In this document: piece by piece, positions 1 through 8,061 of the stretch
Layout of the letters: every line of letters starts with the position of its first letter
How positions within the stretch are numbered: position 1 is the first letter of the stretch
Assembly (NCBI GenBank): GCA_035695825.1
Contig: DASRRH010000009.1
Coordinates: 124,001-188,000, forward strand
Length of the DNA stretch: 64,000 nucleotides
Source: JAKEFM01 sp035695825
GTDB taxonomy: Bacteria > Planctomycetota > UBA1135 > JAKEFM01
Direction: 5' to 3'
The notes under the pieces: model-generated
Seen by the model: only the letters and a program-made list of their open reading frames with translations
Databases searched by the model: none
What the model was told of the DNA's origin: nothing
Translations under genes and position numbers: made by a program

Positions 1-141
1 TCGGCGCTCGGTTTCGTCGCCTTCGACCTCCCGCGGTGGGAGACCTGGCGCGTCCGGTTCGAGGTCGACGCCTACGGCGCTCCGGCGCGGCTCGTCCTCC
101 CGGCGGAGGGGGGCGAGGTCGCCGCCGTCCGCAAGCCGTGA
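1..141 (+). CDS. C-terminal fragment of an unidentified protein
   Basis: An open frame enters from the left edge and ends at a TGA at 139-141, leaving 46 residues. The visible part alternates hydrophobic and charged residues like beta strands and ends in AAVRKP. There is too little to assign a family. The frame is open throughout with high-GC codon use, so it is probably the tail of a real gene. No downstream partner follows on this strand for about 290 bp. Confidence 0.5.
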   Translation, partial: SALGFVAFDLPRWETWRVRFEVDAYGAPARLVLPAEGGEVAAVRKP

Positions 142-430
142 GCATCGACCGGCCCGTCGGGAGCTTGCCGGTGCGGGCGACGCTCGCGCCGCGCGCCTGA
201 TCCGGGCTCCCAGCGCGCCCATCCCCCGCGCTGGCGAACGGGACCGGCCCAGGTTTTGCGGATACCTGCCTCCCGTGCGAGACCCCTCGGTCGAGCCGCC
301 TAGTCCCCCGTCTGGGAAACGAGGGCCGTCCGGACGTCATCGGGTTGGATCTCCGGAGGCGGTTCGCGTTCCTCGCCGGGAACATGGTTCCTGGGAAGGA
401 TACGGCCAAGTCTCGCGAGGGAGCCTGACC

Positions 431-3007
431 GTGCGCGTCTGCGCGGGTCTCGCGTGCTTTCTGCTCGGATTCACCGGTCCTGCGATGGCCCAGCGATTCG
501 GGTTCACGCATCAGATGCTCCCGGCGGAGGACGATCCCACCCATGCGCTAGCACTTGGGGACGTGGATGGGGACGGCGACCTCGACGCGTTCCTGGGAAA
601 CGGAGTCTACACGAGCGGGCAGAACCGCCTCTACCTCAATGGCGGGACGGGGGACTTTGCGGACGTCACCGCGACCAATGTGCCGATCCTTGCCGACTCC
701 ACGTCGGCAGTCGGACTCGGGGACGTGGACGGGGACGGCGACCTCGACGCCTTCGTGGGCAACCTCGGGCAGAACCGCCTCTACCGCAACGCGGGGGCGG
801 GGGTCTTCACGGACGTCACCGCTGCCACTCTGCCGGCCCTCTTCACCGGAAGCACGTTTGCGGTCGCGCTCGGGGACGTGGACGGGGACGGCGACCTCGA
901 CGCGCTCGTGGGGAACTACTACCAACAGAACTTCCTCCATCTCAATGACGGGACGGGGGTCTTCACGGACGTCACGGCGACAAACCTCCCCGCCCTTGTC
1001 GACTCCACGAGGGCGATCGCGCTCGGGGACGTGGACGGGGACGGCGACCTCGACGCGCTCGTGGGGAACGGAAACCCTCTGGGAGGAGGGCAGCAGAGCC
1101 GCCTCTATCTCAACGGGGGAACGGGGGTATTCGCGGACGTCACTTCGACCAACCTCCCGACCCTCCTCGACATGACGCAGGCGGTCGCGCTCGGAGACGT
1201 CGACGGGGACGGCGACCTCGACGCGCTCGTGGGGAACGGAAGCTCTCTTCTGGGCGGGCAGCAGAATCGCCTCTACCTCAACGCCGGGACGGGGGTCTTC
1301 GCGGACGGCACCGCGACGAACATGCCGACCCTACTCGACTCCACGACAGCGGTCGCGCTCGGGGACGTGGACGGGGACGGCGACCTGGACGCACTCGTGG
1401 GGAATCAGCTTGAGCAGAACCGGCTCTTGCTCAACGGCGGGACGGGGGTCTTCACGGACGGCACCGCGACGAACCTGCCAGCCCTTCTCGACTACACGCA
1501 GGCGGTGGCGTTCGGAGACGTGGACGGGGACGGCGACCTCGATGCGTTCGTGGGGAACCAGCGTGAGCAGAACCGGCTCTTGCTCAACAACGGGACGGGG
1601 GCCTTTACGGACGTGACCGCGGCGAATCTGCCGGCCCTTCTCGACTTCACTTCGGCGGTCGCTCTCGGAGACGTGGACGGAGATGGCGACGTCGACGCGT
1701 TCGTGGGGGAGACTGGCCCTGGCGGAGCTTCTGGCGAGCAGAATCGTCTGGTCCTCAACAACGGGACGGGGATCTTCACGGACTTCACCTGGACGAACCT
1801 GCCGGCCCTTGTCGACGTGACGACGGCGCTCGCCCTCGGGGACGTGGACGGGGACGGCGACCTCGATGCGTTAGTTGGGAACGTCGGACAGGACCGCCTG
1901 TACTTCCATGGCGGGTCGGGAGTCTTCACGGACTTCACCGCGACGAACCTGCCGTCCCTGCCCGACATCACGCGTGCGCTCGCCCTCGGGGACGTGGACG
2001 GGGATGGCGACCTCGACGCGTTCGTGGGCAACTTCCCCGGGCAGAATCGGCTCCTCCTTAACGGCGGGACAGGTATCTTCTCGGATGTCACCGCGGCAAA
2101 CCTGCCTGCCCCCGGCCCCGCGTTTGCGGTCGCGTTCGGCGACGTGGACGGGGATGGTGACCTCGACGCGATCGTGGGGAACCCCGGGCAGCAGAACCGC
2201 CTATACCTGAACGCCGGAACGGGCGTCTTCACGGATGTCACCGCGACGAACCTGCCGATTCTCCTCGACGCCACGCAGGCGGTCGCGCTCGGGGACGTCG
2301 ACGGGGACGGCGACCTTGACGCGTTCCTCGGGAATGGTGGGCAGCAGAACCGTCTCTATCTGAATAGCGGAACGGGTGTCTTCACGGACGTTACCGCGAC
2401 GAATCTCCCGGCCCAAGTCAGCAACACCCGGGCCGTCGCCCTCGGGGACGTGGACGAGGACGGCGACCTCGATGCGTTCGTTGGGATCTACGGGCAGATC
2501 CGCCTTTACCTCAACGGCGGGATGGGGGTCTTCACGGACCTTACCGCGATGAACCTGCCCGGCCTTTTCGAACCGACGACTGCGGTCGCGCTCGGGGACG
2601 TCGACGGGGACGGCGACCTCGATGCGTTCGTGGGGAACAGCGGCTTTCCCGTGCGGCAGAACCGGCTCTATACCAACCTCTCGCGCCAGGTGGCTTGGCG
2701 AGGTCTCCCCAGGGCGGGGAAGCCCCTCGTCTTGGAACTCTACGGCCCGGGAAACGGGTCGTGGCTGCTCGCCGCGTCGGCGACGGATTCGAACATTCCC
2801 CTCCCTCCCTTCGGGGTGCTGCGGCTCGCTCCGGCGACTTTGTTCCTCGTCGCAGGCGGCCTCCTCGATCCGCAGGGCCGCGCGAGAGTCTCCTTCCTCG
2901 TGCCCGCGGCTCCGGCTCTCGTGGGCTCCGCCCTCTTCTGGCAGGCCGTGGTCGGACCGCCTCTCCGGTTGACGAACCTCGAGGTCACGATCGTCACAGA
3001 CCTCTAG
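431..3007 (+). CDS. Secreted VCBS/FG-GAP repeat protein with 14 tandem repeats
   Basis: A predicted exported protein of 858 residues. I chose the GTG at 431 because a GAGGGAG ribosome-binding site precedes it and the protein then opens with a clean signal peptide ending AMA|Q near residue 20. The frame is open back to a GTG at 275, but that start would put about 50 charged residues ahead of the signal. Fourteen repeats of about 50 residues follow, each opening with GDVDGDGDLDA, a calcium-binding DxDxDG loop, and carrying (Q)NRLYLN and GTGVFTDVTATNLP segments. After the last repeat a beta-rich tail of about 110 residues resembles the tails of other secreted proteins in this window. Such repeats usually form extracellular beta-propellers for adhesion or scaffolding. 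The ligand is unknown. Confidence 0.85.
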   Translation: MRVCAGLACFLLGFTGPAMAQRFGFTHQMLPAEDDPTHALALGDVDGDGDLDAFLGNGVYTSGQNRLYLNGGTGDFADVTATNVPILADSTSAVGLGDVDGDGDLDAFVGNLGQNRLYRNAGAGVFTDVTAATLPALFTGSTFAVALGDVDGDGDLDALVGNYYQQNFLHLNDGTGVFTDVTATNLPALVDSTRAIALGDVDGDGDLDALVGNGNPLGGGQQSRLYLNGGTGVFADVTSTNLPTLLDMTQAVALGDVDGDGDLDALVGNGSSLLGGQQNRLYLNAGTGVFADGTATNMPTLLDSTTAVALGDVDGDGDLDALVGNQLEQNRLLLNGGTGVFTDGTATNLPALLDYTQAVAFGDVDGDGDLDAFVGNQREQNRLLLNNGTGAFTDVTAANLPALLDFTSAVALGDVDGDGDVDAFVGETGPGGASGEQNRLVLNNGTGIFTDFTWTNLPALVDVTTALALGDVDGDGDLDALVGNVGQDRLYFHGGSGVFTDFTATNLPSLPDITRALALGDVDGDGDLDAFVGNFPGQNRLLLNGGTGIFSDVTAANLPAPGPAFAVAFGDVDGDGDLDAIVGNPGQQNRLYLNAGTGVFTDVTATNLPILLDATQAVALGDVDGDGDLDAFLGNGGQQNRLYLNSGTGVFTDVTATNLPAQVSNTRAVALGDVDEDGDLDAFVGIYGQIRLYLNGGMGVFTDLTAMNLPGLFEPTTAVALGDVDGDGDLDAFVGNSGFPVRQNRLYTNLSRQVAWRGLPRAGKPLVLELYGPGNGSWLLAASATDSNIPLPPFGVLRLAPATLFLVAGGLLDPQGRARVSFLVPAAPALVGSALFWQAVVGPPLRLTNLEVTIVTDL
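542..2690 (+). repeat. Array of 14 tandem ~150-bp coding repeats
   Basis: The VCBS gene is a tandem array of units of about 150-170 bp. The segment encoding GDVDGDGDLDA is nearly identical at the DNA level between units. Units differ in short inserts after the VGN motif (none, GNPLGG, GSSLLGG, ETGPGGASGE). Unit 13 has a degenerate loop (DVDEDGD). The array has the form expected of repeats that expand or contract by recombination. Confidence 0.85.
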
Positions 3008-3223
3008 CACGGGGAGGCGCAGGCCGTGCTCGACCGGACGTCGGTCCCGTTCCCCCCGGCGGCAGTCGCGGTCGAGTTCTCCCCTGCGCACGCAGTCGCG
3101 CATCCCCTCGGGAGCCTCGAACTCGTATCGAACCGCGTCGCGGTCTCGATCGCGCCATAGAACCAGGGGTCGAAGGGAGAACCCTCCGGCATTACGCTCT
3201 GGATCCGCGCTCGCGGAAAAGGC

Positions 3224-4459
3224 ATGGGCAAACGACTCGGCGTCGGGATCGTCGGGGCGGGGTTCGTCGCGAAGTTCCACATCCGTTCCTTCGTCGGCGT
3301 CCGGGACGCCGACGTCGTCGCGGTGGCGAGCCCGCGAAAGGAAAAGGCCGCCGAGGCCGCCCGCCTCGCCCGCGAGCTCGGCGTCGGCGAGGCGAGCGCC
3401 TACGACGACCTGCGGGAGATGGTGCGCGACCCCGCGGTCCAGGCGGTCTGGATCTGCTCCCCGAACCACGCGCGCCTCGAGGCGATGGAGGCGATCGCGG
3501 AGTCGGGGAAGGGGAAGGTCGTCGGGATCGCCTGCGAGAAGCCCCTCGGCCGGAACGTCCGCGAGGCGAAGAAGGTGCTCGACCTCTCCCGCGGCTTCCT
3601 CACCGGCTACCTCGAGAACCAGGTCTTCATGCCCTCGATCGCGCGGGGAAAGGAGATCCTCTGGAGGCGGGGAGCCGCGGCCGCCGGTCGGCCCTACCTC
3701 GCCCGCTGCGCGGAGGAGCACGGCGGGCCCCACGAGGCCTGGTTCTGGTCGGGGAAGGATCAGGGAGGGGGCGTCCTGAACGACATGATGTGCCACTCCC
3801 TCGAGGCCGCCCGGCACCTGGTCACGACGCCGGGCACGCGCGACCTCACGCCGGCGACGGTGAACGCGGAGGTCGCCTCCCTCAAGTGGACGCGGCCCCC
3901 GTACGCGGCGCTCCTGAAGAAGCGCATGGGGGTCGACTTCGCCGTCCGTCCCGTCGAGGACTTCGCGCGGGCCTCGGTCGCGTGGCGAACGCCGGACGGA
4001 CAGCCCGTCGTCACGGAGGCGACGACCTCCTGGTCGTTCGTCGGCCCGGGCCTCCGCCTCTCCTTCGAGACGATGGGGCCCGAGTACTACCTCCAGGGGA
4101 ACACGCTCGAGAGCGAGCTCAAGGTCTTCTTCAGCCGGGAGGTGAAGGGCGCCGGCGGCGAGGACATCGTCGAGAAGCAGACCGCCGAGCAGGGGCTGAT
4201 GCCGGTCGTCGCGGACGAGGAGTCGACCTACGGCTACACGGCCGAGAACCGCCACATGGTGCGCCGCTTCCTCGAGGGGAGGGCCCCGGACGAGACCTTC
4301 GAGGACGGACTGCGGGTGACGCAGCTCCTGATGGCCTGCTACATGTCCGCGGAGCGGGGCGCCAAGCTCGCCTTCCCCCCCGAGGGTCTCGACGCGTACG
4401 AGCCCCCCTCGGCGAAGGGGACCTTCCGCGCGGACGACGTCTTCCGGGGCGCGCGTTGA
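3224..4459 (+). CDS. Gfo/Idh/MocA family oxidoreductase
   Basis: A 411-residue NAD(P)-dependent oxidoreductase, the usual size for the family. The N-terminal Rossmann fold has the nucleotide-binding GxGxxA pattern in GIVGAGFVAKFH (residues 8-19). The family motif CEKPLGRN at 104-111 carries the lysine that acts in hydride transfer. The C-terminal half is the alpha/beta substrate domain. Members oxidise or epimerise sugars and inositols; the substrate here cannot be read from sequence. The ATG at 3224 has only a weak purine-rich site. The stop codon overlaps the start of the following MFS transporter, so the two are probably co-expressed and may handle the same imported sugar or nucleoside. 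Confidence 0.88.
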   Translation: MGKRLGVGIVGAGFVAKFHIRSFVGVRDADVVAVASPRKEKAAEAARLARELGVGEASAYDDLREMVRDPAVQAVWICSPNHARLEAMEAIAESGKGKVVGIACEKPLGRNVREAKKVLDLSRGFLTGYLENQVFMPSIARGKEILWRRGAAAAGRPYLARCAEEHGGPHEAWFWSGKDQGGGVLNDMMCHSLEAARHLVTTPGTRDLTPATVNAEVASLKWTRPPYAALLKKRMGVDFAVRPVEDFARASVAWRTPDGQPVVTEATTSWSFVGPGLRLSFETMGPEYYLQGNTLESELKVFFSREVKGAGGEDIVEKQTAEQGLMPVVADEESTYGYTAENRHMVRRFLEGRAPDETFEDGLRVTQLLMACYMSAERGAKLAFPPEGLDAYEPPSAKGTFRADDVFRGAR

Positions 4460-5733
4460 CCGCCCCGCCGCTCCCCGGAGCGCTGCGGGCCCGGCTCTCC
4501 GTGATGATGTTCCTCCAGTACGCGATCTGGGGGGCGTGGCTTCCGCTCTTCTACGGCTTCATCACGGAGCACCGGGGATTGAAGCCCGAGGAGGCGGGGA
4601 CCCTCTTCGCGGTCGGGGCGGTGGGGGCGCTCTTCGCCCCGTTCGTGGCCGGTCAGATCGCCGACCGCTGGTTCAACACGGAGAAGTTCCTCGCGATCTC
4701 CCACCTCCTCGGCGCGGCGCTCGTCTGGCAGCTCGCGCGCCTCGAGAGCTACGGGGAGCTCCTCCTCTTCGGGCTCCTCTACTCCCTCGTCTACGCCCCG
4801 ACGCTCCCCCTCACGAACTCCCTCGCCTTCCACCACCTCCCCGATCGGGACCGCGACTTCGGGAAGGTCCGGGTCTGGGGGACGATCGGCTGGATCGCCG
4901 TCGGGATCGGGATCGGGCAGTGGCTTCTCCACCGCCACACCCCGGAGGGCCTCGACCGCGCGAGCGTGCGCGCGGCGCAGGTGGCCGGGATGGCGGACTC
5001 CTTCCGCCTCTCGGGCGTCCTCGGCGTCCTCCTGGGGATCTTCTGCTTCTCCCTGCCGCCGACGCCGCCGCGGCCGGGCCGCGCGCGCTTCGCGCCGTGG
5101 GAGGCGCTCGCGAAGGTCGCGCGCCAGCCGCTCCTCACCCTCTTCCTCGTCTCCTTCCCGATCGCCTGCGTGCACCAGTTCTACTTCGTCCACACGGCGA
5201 AGTTCCTCGGCACGCTCGAGCACCCCTGGGCCGAGTCGATCAACGCGATCTTCGGCGTCGGCGGCGGGGGGCTGATGACGGTCGGCCAGATGGCCGAGAT
5301 CGCCGTGCTCGCCGCGATGCCCCTCGTCGCGAAGGCGGTCCCGCGGAAGGGGCTGCTCCTGACCGGCCTCCTCGCCTACGTGCTCCGCTTCGCGGTCTTC
5401 GCCTACCTGCCGACGCCGGCGGCGGTCCTCCCCGCCCTCGCGCTGCACGGCCTCTGCTTCGGCTGCTTCTTCTTCGTCGCCTTCATGATCGTCGACGAGG
5501 AGACGAGCGCGGACGTGCGCGCCTCCGCGCAGGGGCTCTTCAACCTCGTGATCGTCGGCCTCGGCGTGATCGGCGGGAACTACTTCGCCGGGAAGGTCGC
5601 CGCCGCGGCGGGGGAGGACTACCGCCGGCTCTTCTCGATCCCGACGTGGATCTGCGTCGGCTGCTTCGCGGCTCTCCTCGCCTTCTATCCGGCGAGGAGG
5701 ACGCGGAGGGCCGTGGAGCCCGCCACGATCTGA
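4456..5733 (+). CDS. MFS transporter, nucleoside:H+ symporter-like
   Basis: An inner-membrane transporter of 425 residues with about 12 hydrophobic segments. The N-terminus LRARLSVMMFLQYAIWGAW matches the nucleoside:H+ symporter (NupG/XapB-like) group of the major facilitator superfamily. I start it at the TTG at 4456, because it overlaps the upstream stop (TTGA) and keeps the conserved LRxRLSVMMF opening intact. The ATG at 4504 would cut that motif. Planctomycete genomes often carry such proteins beside Gfo/Idh oxidoreductases, as here. The substrate, nucleoside or another small polar molecule, is inferred. Confidence 0.8.
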   Translation: MTAPPLPGALRARLSVMMFLQYAIWGAWLPLFYGFITEHRGLKPEEAGTLFAVGAVGALFAPFVAGQIADRWFNTEKFLAISHLLGAALVWQLARLESYGELLLFGLLYSLVYAPTLPLTNSLAFHHLPDRDRDFGKVRVWGTIGWIAVGIGIGQWLLHRHTPEGLDRASVRAAQVAGMADSFRLSGVLGVLLGIFCFSLPPTPPRPGRARFAPWEALAKVARQPLLTLFLVSFPIACVHQFYFVHTAKFLGTLEHPWAESINAIFGVGGGGLMTVGQMAEIAVLAAMPLVAKAVPRKGLLLTGLLAYVLRFAVFAYLPTPAAVLPALALHGLCFGCFFFVAFMIVDEETSADVRASAQGLFNLVIVGLGVIGGNYFAGKVAAAAGEDYRRLFSIPTWICVGCFAALLAFYPARRTRRAVEPATI

Positions 5734-5758
5734 TTCGCGCCGCCGTCGGGGCGCGCGC

Positions 5759-6952
5759 TCACGCCGCGGGGATGGCGGCCGCCTCTCGCTCGAGCGCGGG
5801 CCGGTCCTCGTCCCGTGCATCGGCCCGACCCACGTGGGTCACATGCCCCGACTGGGTCGTCCCTCCGGAGTCGCTTGCGCGACCCACGTGGGTCGCCCGC
5901 CCGATCTCGCGCCCCGTCCGTCCGAACCAGCGCAGCCGCCCCATCTCCCCGCGCATGCTCCGGAGACTCCCCTCGTGGACCAGCCCGTGGTGGCGCCCGC
6001 AAAGCGTCGCCAGGTTCCCCGCCTCGTTCGACCCTCCCGCCGCACGCGGGACGAGGTGGTGGACCTCGAGCCAAAGCCGATTTGTGCACCCGGGCACCAC
6101 GCAGCGGTGGCCGTCCCGAAGCAACACGGCCCGCCTCGCCTTCGGCGCGACGCTCTTCCCCGCCCTCCCCTCCGAGGACAGGTCCACCGTCTCCGCATCG
6201 CACGAGGCCCGCGCCACGAGCGCCGCCGACACCGAAGGTCCCTCCTTCCCCACCGTCGCTCCCCCGCAGGCCTCGCACCGGTAGAGGACCACCTGGAAGC
6301 GGGGCTCCCCCGTCCGGTCCCCGCCTGCGACTTCCTCCTCTTCACCCGCCTCGGCTCCTTCGAGCGTCTGCTCGGCCATGTAGACGAGCCCCTCCTCGAG
6401 CGACTCCCCTCCCGTCACGCGCAGCGCCGCCCGAAGCGCCTCCTCGAAGGCGGCCTTGATCTCCGGGCGTACGTGAAGGACGAGCGGCACCGACTCGACT
6501 CCGACCCCTTCCCCCGACCGCCTCTCGCGCGCCTTCCCCGGAGAGTCCCCGAAGCAGGCCCGCGCCACCAACTGCTCGACCGCCCGGCAGGAGAGGCGCG
6601 AGGCCTCCTCGATCCACTTCGCCTCGGTCTCGGGGGTCGCCACCCGGCAGATCTCTCGGACCGAGGACCACGGCAGCGCGGCCGAGCCGTACGCCCGGGC
6701 GAGGAGCGGCAGGGTCTCGAGCGCCTCGGCGACCCGCAGCAGCTCCCGGGTCTGGCGGTTCGTGAGCTCGGCCGCATCGCGGGCGTAGTGGAGGATCGAG
6801 GCGTAGCCGAAGGCCTCGAAGAGGCGGCGGTCGCTCACCTCTTTCAAGTAGAAGGCGAGGGCCCGCTCGGCGGTGCGCCGAGCCCGGTGGGCCTGGCGGA
6901 GCCGGGCGTCGACCTGCTCGGGGGAGAGATGGCGTTCGAGGGGAATCAACAT
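5759..6952 (-). CDS. HNH endonuclease with N-terminal helical (DUF222-like) region
   Basis: A 397-residue protein. The ATG at 6952 follows a good AAGGAG site. The first 220 residues are helical and charged, like the region that precedes the nuclease in DUF222/13E12-type proteins. A zinc-ribbon-like CEACGG pair lies mid-protein. Near the C-terminus the HNH nuclease reads CVVPGCTNRLWLEVHHLVP, then NLATLCGRHHGLVHEG, with two CxxC/CxxH half-sites and the HH catalytic pair. The last 50 residues are a low-complexity tail with repeated GRATHVG/GHVTHVG units, encoded by palindromic DNA. Such genes are common stand-alone nucleases, often linked with mobile DNA, but I see no flanking element. Confidence 0.85.
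   Translation of the reverse strand: MLIPLERHLSPEQVDARLRQAHRARRTAERALAFYLKEVSDRRLFEAFGYASILHYARDAAELTNRQTRELLRVAEALETLPLLARAYGSAALPWSSVREICRVATPETEAKWIEEASRLSCRAVEQLVARACFGDSPGKARERRSGEGVGVESVPLVLHVRPEIKAAFEEALRAALRVTGGESLEEGLVYMAEQTLEGAEAGEEEEVAGGDRTGEPRFQVVLYRCEACGGATVGKEGPSVSAALVARASCDAETVDLSSEGRAGKSVAPKARRAVLLRDGHRCVVPGCTNRLWLEVHHLVPRAAGGSNEAGNLATLCGRHHGLVHEGSLRSMRGEMGRLRWFGRTGREIGRATHVGRASDSGGTTQSGHVTHVGRADARDEDRPALEREAAAIPAA
5827..5896. repeat. Two CACGTG-centred palindromes in the HNH gene tail
   Basis: GACCCACGTGGGTC occurs at 5827-5840 and again at 5881-5894. The second extends to an 18-bp perfect palindrome at 5879-5896. An imperfect relative (CGACTGGGTCG) lies between them. They encode the THV units of the HNH protein tail. 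They could be protein-binding sites or only the result of a duplicated peptide unit. Confidence 0.6.
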
Positions 6953-7012
6953 CGGCGTCTCCTTCCTTCCGTGACTGGCGCCTCCGGGGCTGCGCGCCGA
7001 AATCGTGCGACA

Positions 7013-7055
7013 TCTATAGTTCATCGGGTTTCGAAAAACGGGAAAACGTGTTTCC
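7013..7055 (-). promoter_or_regulatory. Possible promoter/operator of the HNH gene
   Basis: This AT-rich island stands out in the GC-rich sequence upstream of the HNH gene. On the minus strand a TATAGA hexamer (7018-7013) could be a -10 box about 60 nt before the ATG. An inverted repeat GGAAA-N5-TTTCC (7041-7055) lies just upstream of the expected -35 region. I see no convincing -35 hexamer. Confidence 0.3.
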
Positions 7056-7231
7056 AAGTTCCTAGGGCCCACGGCCTTGCGCCGGGGACTTGACAGCCCT
7101 TTTCGGCCGATGGCGCGCGTCCCTCCCGGCCGCGACGGAACCCCGTCGCTGTCGCCGCGATCCGCCGCCGGTGGCCGAGCCCGACGCAGGATGCCTCCCG
7201 GCACCGCCCGAGGATGACGGCTCGCCGGAAT

Positions 7232-7945
7232 TCAGCGCGTCCGGCCGAGCGGCCGGATCTTGATGCTCCGGTACGACACGGCGTCGCCGTGGTCCTGGAG
7301 GGCGATCCGCCCCTTCTTCCGCGTGCCGTAGTCGGGCATCGAGGCGAACTTGCTCGCCGCGACGAGGGCCTTCCACTCGGGGCTCCCGAGCTCGTACTCG
7401 AGGAGCTTCACCCCGTTCAGCCAGTGCTCGACCTTCGCACCCTCGACCCGGATCCGCGCCTCGTTCCACTCGCCGACGGGCCGCGTCGCGTCCTTGGCCG
7501 GAGCGTGGAGCGCGTAGTTCGATCCGGCCGAGGTCATCGTGTTCCCCCCGTCCTTGTGTCCGGCGTTGTCGAGGATCTGGAACTCGGGCCCGGTCTGCCA
7601 GACCGTGTCGTGGTCCTCGGTCACGCCGAAGAAGATCCCGCTGTTCCCTCCCTTCGCGATCTTCCACTCGAGGGAGAGTTCGAAGTCGCCGAACTCCTCC
7701 TCCGTCACGATGTCGTCGGCCTTGTCGACCCGGGACAGGGCGCCGTCGACGGCCTTCCAGCCGTCGGGACACTTCTCCTTCCGGAAGCCGCGCCATCCGG
7801 CCGTCGTCTTCCCGTCGAAGAGGAGCCGCCAGCCGGCGGCCTTCTCGGCCTCGGTCAAGGTGTTCGGGGGAGCAGGGGAGGCAGGCTGGCCGCTTGCGAG
7901 AGGCGCGGGGAGGGCCATGAGTGTGAGAAGGAGCTTTCGCTTCAT
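7232..7945 (-). CDS. DUF1080 (3-keto-disaccharide hydrolase-like) secreted protein
   Basis: A 237-residue exported protein. I start it at the ATG at 7945 because it gives a textbook signal peptide, MKRKLLLTLMALPAPLASGQ. The mature part is one DUF1080 domain, a concanavalin-like beta sandwich, with the hallmark LFDGKTTAGWRG, then GGNSGIFFG and GPEFQILDN. The family is greatly expanded in Planctomycetota and Bacteroidota. Some members hydrolyse 3-keto-glycosides made by Gfo/Idh oxidoreductases, and such an oxidoreductase lies 3 kb away. It stands alone on this strand. Confidence 0.88.
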   Translation of the reverse strand: MKRKLLLTLMALPAPLASGQPASPAPPNTLTEAEKAAGWRLLFDGKTTAGWRGFRKEKCPDGWKAVDGALSRVDKADDIVTEEEFGDFELSLEWKIAKGGNSGIFFGVTEDHDTVWQTGPEFQILDNAGHKDGGNTMTSAGSNYALHAPAKDATRPVGEWNEARIRVEGAKVEHWLNGVKLLEYELGSPEWKALVAASKFASMPDYGTRKKGRIALQDHGDAVSYRSIKIRPLGRTR

Positions 7946-8061
7946 CGGGTTCCGGCGGCGGGATCGGGATCCTACCCGGACGACCGGGGCTCGTCGGAGG
8001 GGCCCCACCTTCTCCCGGAGCAGACGGTCGCCCCGTATCGTCCAGCAGCGGAGTCCCTCCC

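Noticed and set aside
275..430. N-terminal extension of the VCBS protein to the GTG at 275
   Set aside because: It would put about 50 charged residues before a good signal peptide, while the GTG at 431 has its own ribosome-binding site. A GATACC-like hexamer before 275 leaves some doubt.
542..2690. Repeat array as a CRISPR-like locus
   Set aside because: Unit length is about 150 bp, the reading frame is kept throughout, there are no unique spacers and no cas genes are nearby.
2201..4255. Long minus-strand open frame opposite the VCBS and Gfo/Idh genes
   Set aside because: High-GC codon bias opens long antisense frames. The translation is Arg/Glu/Asp-rich with no domain, and both plus-strand genes are clear.
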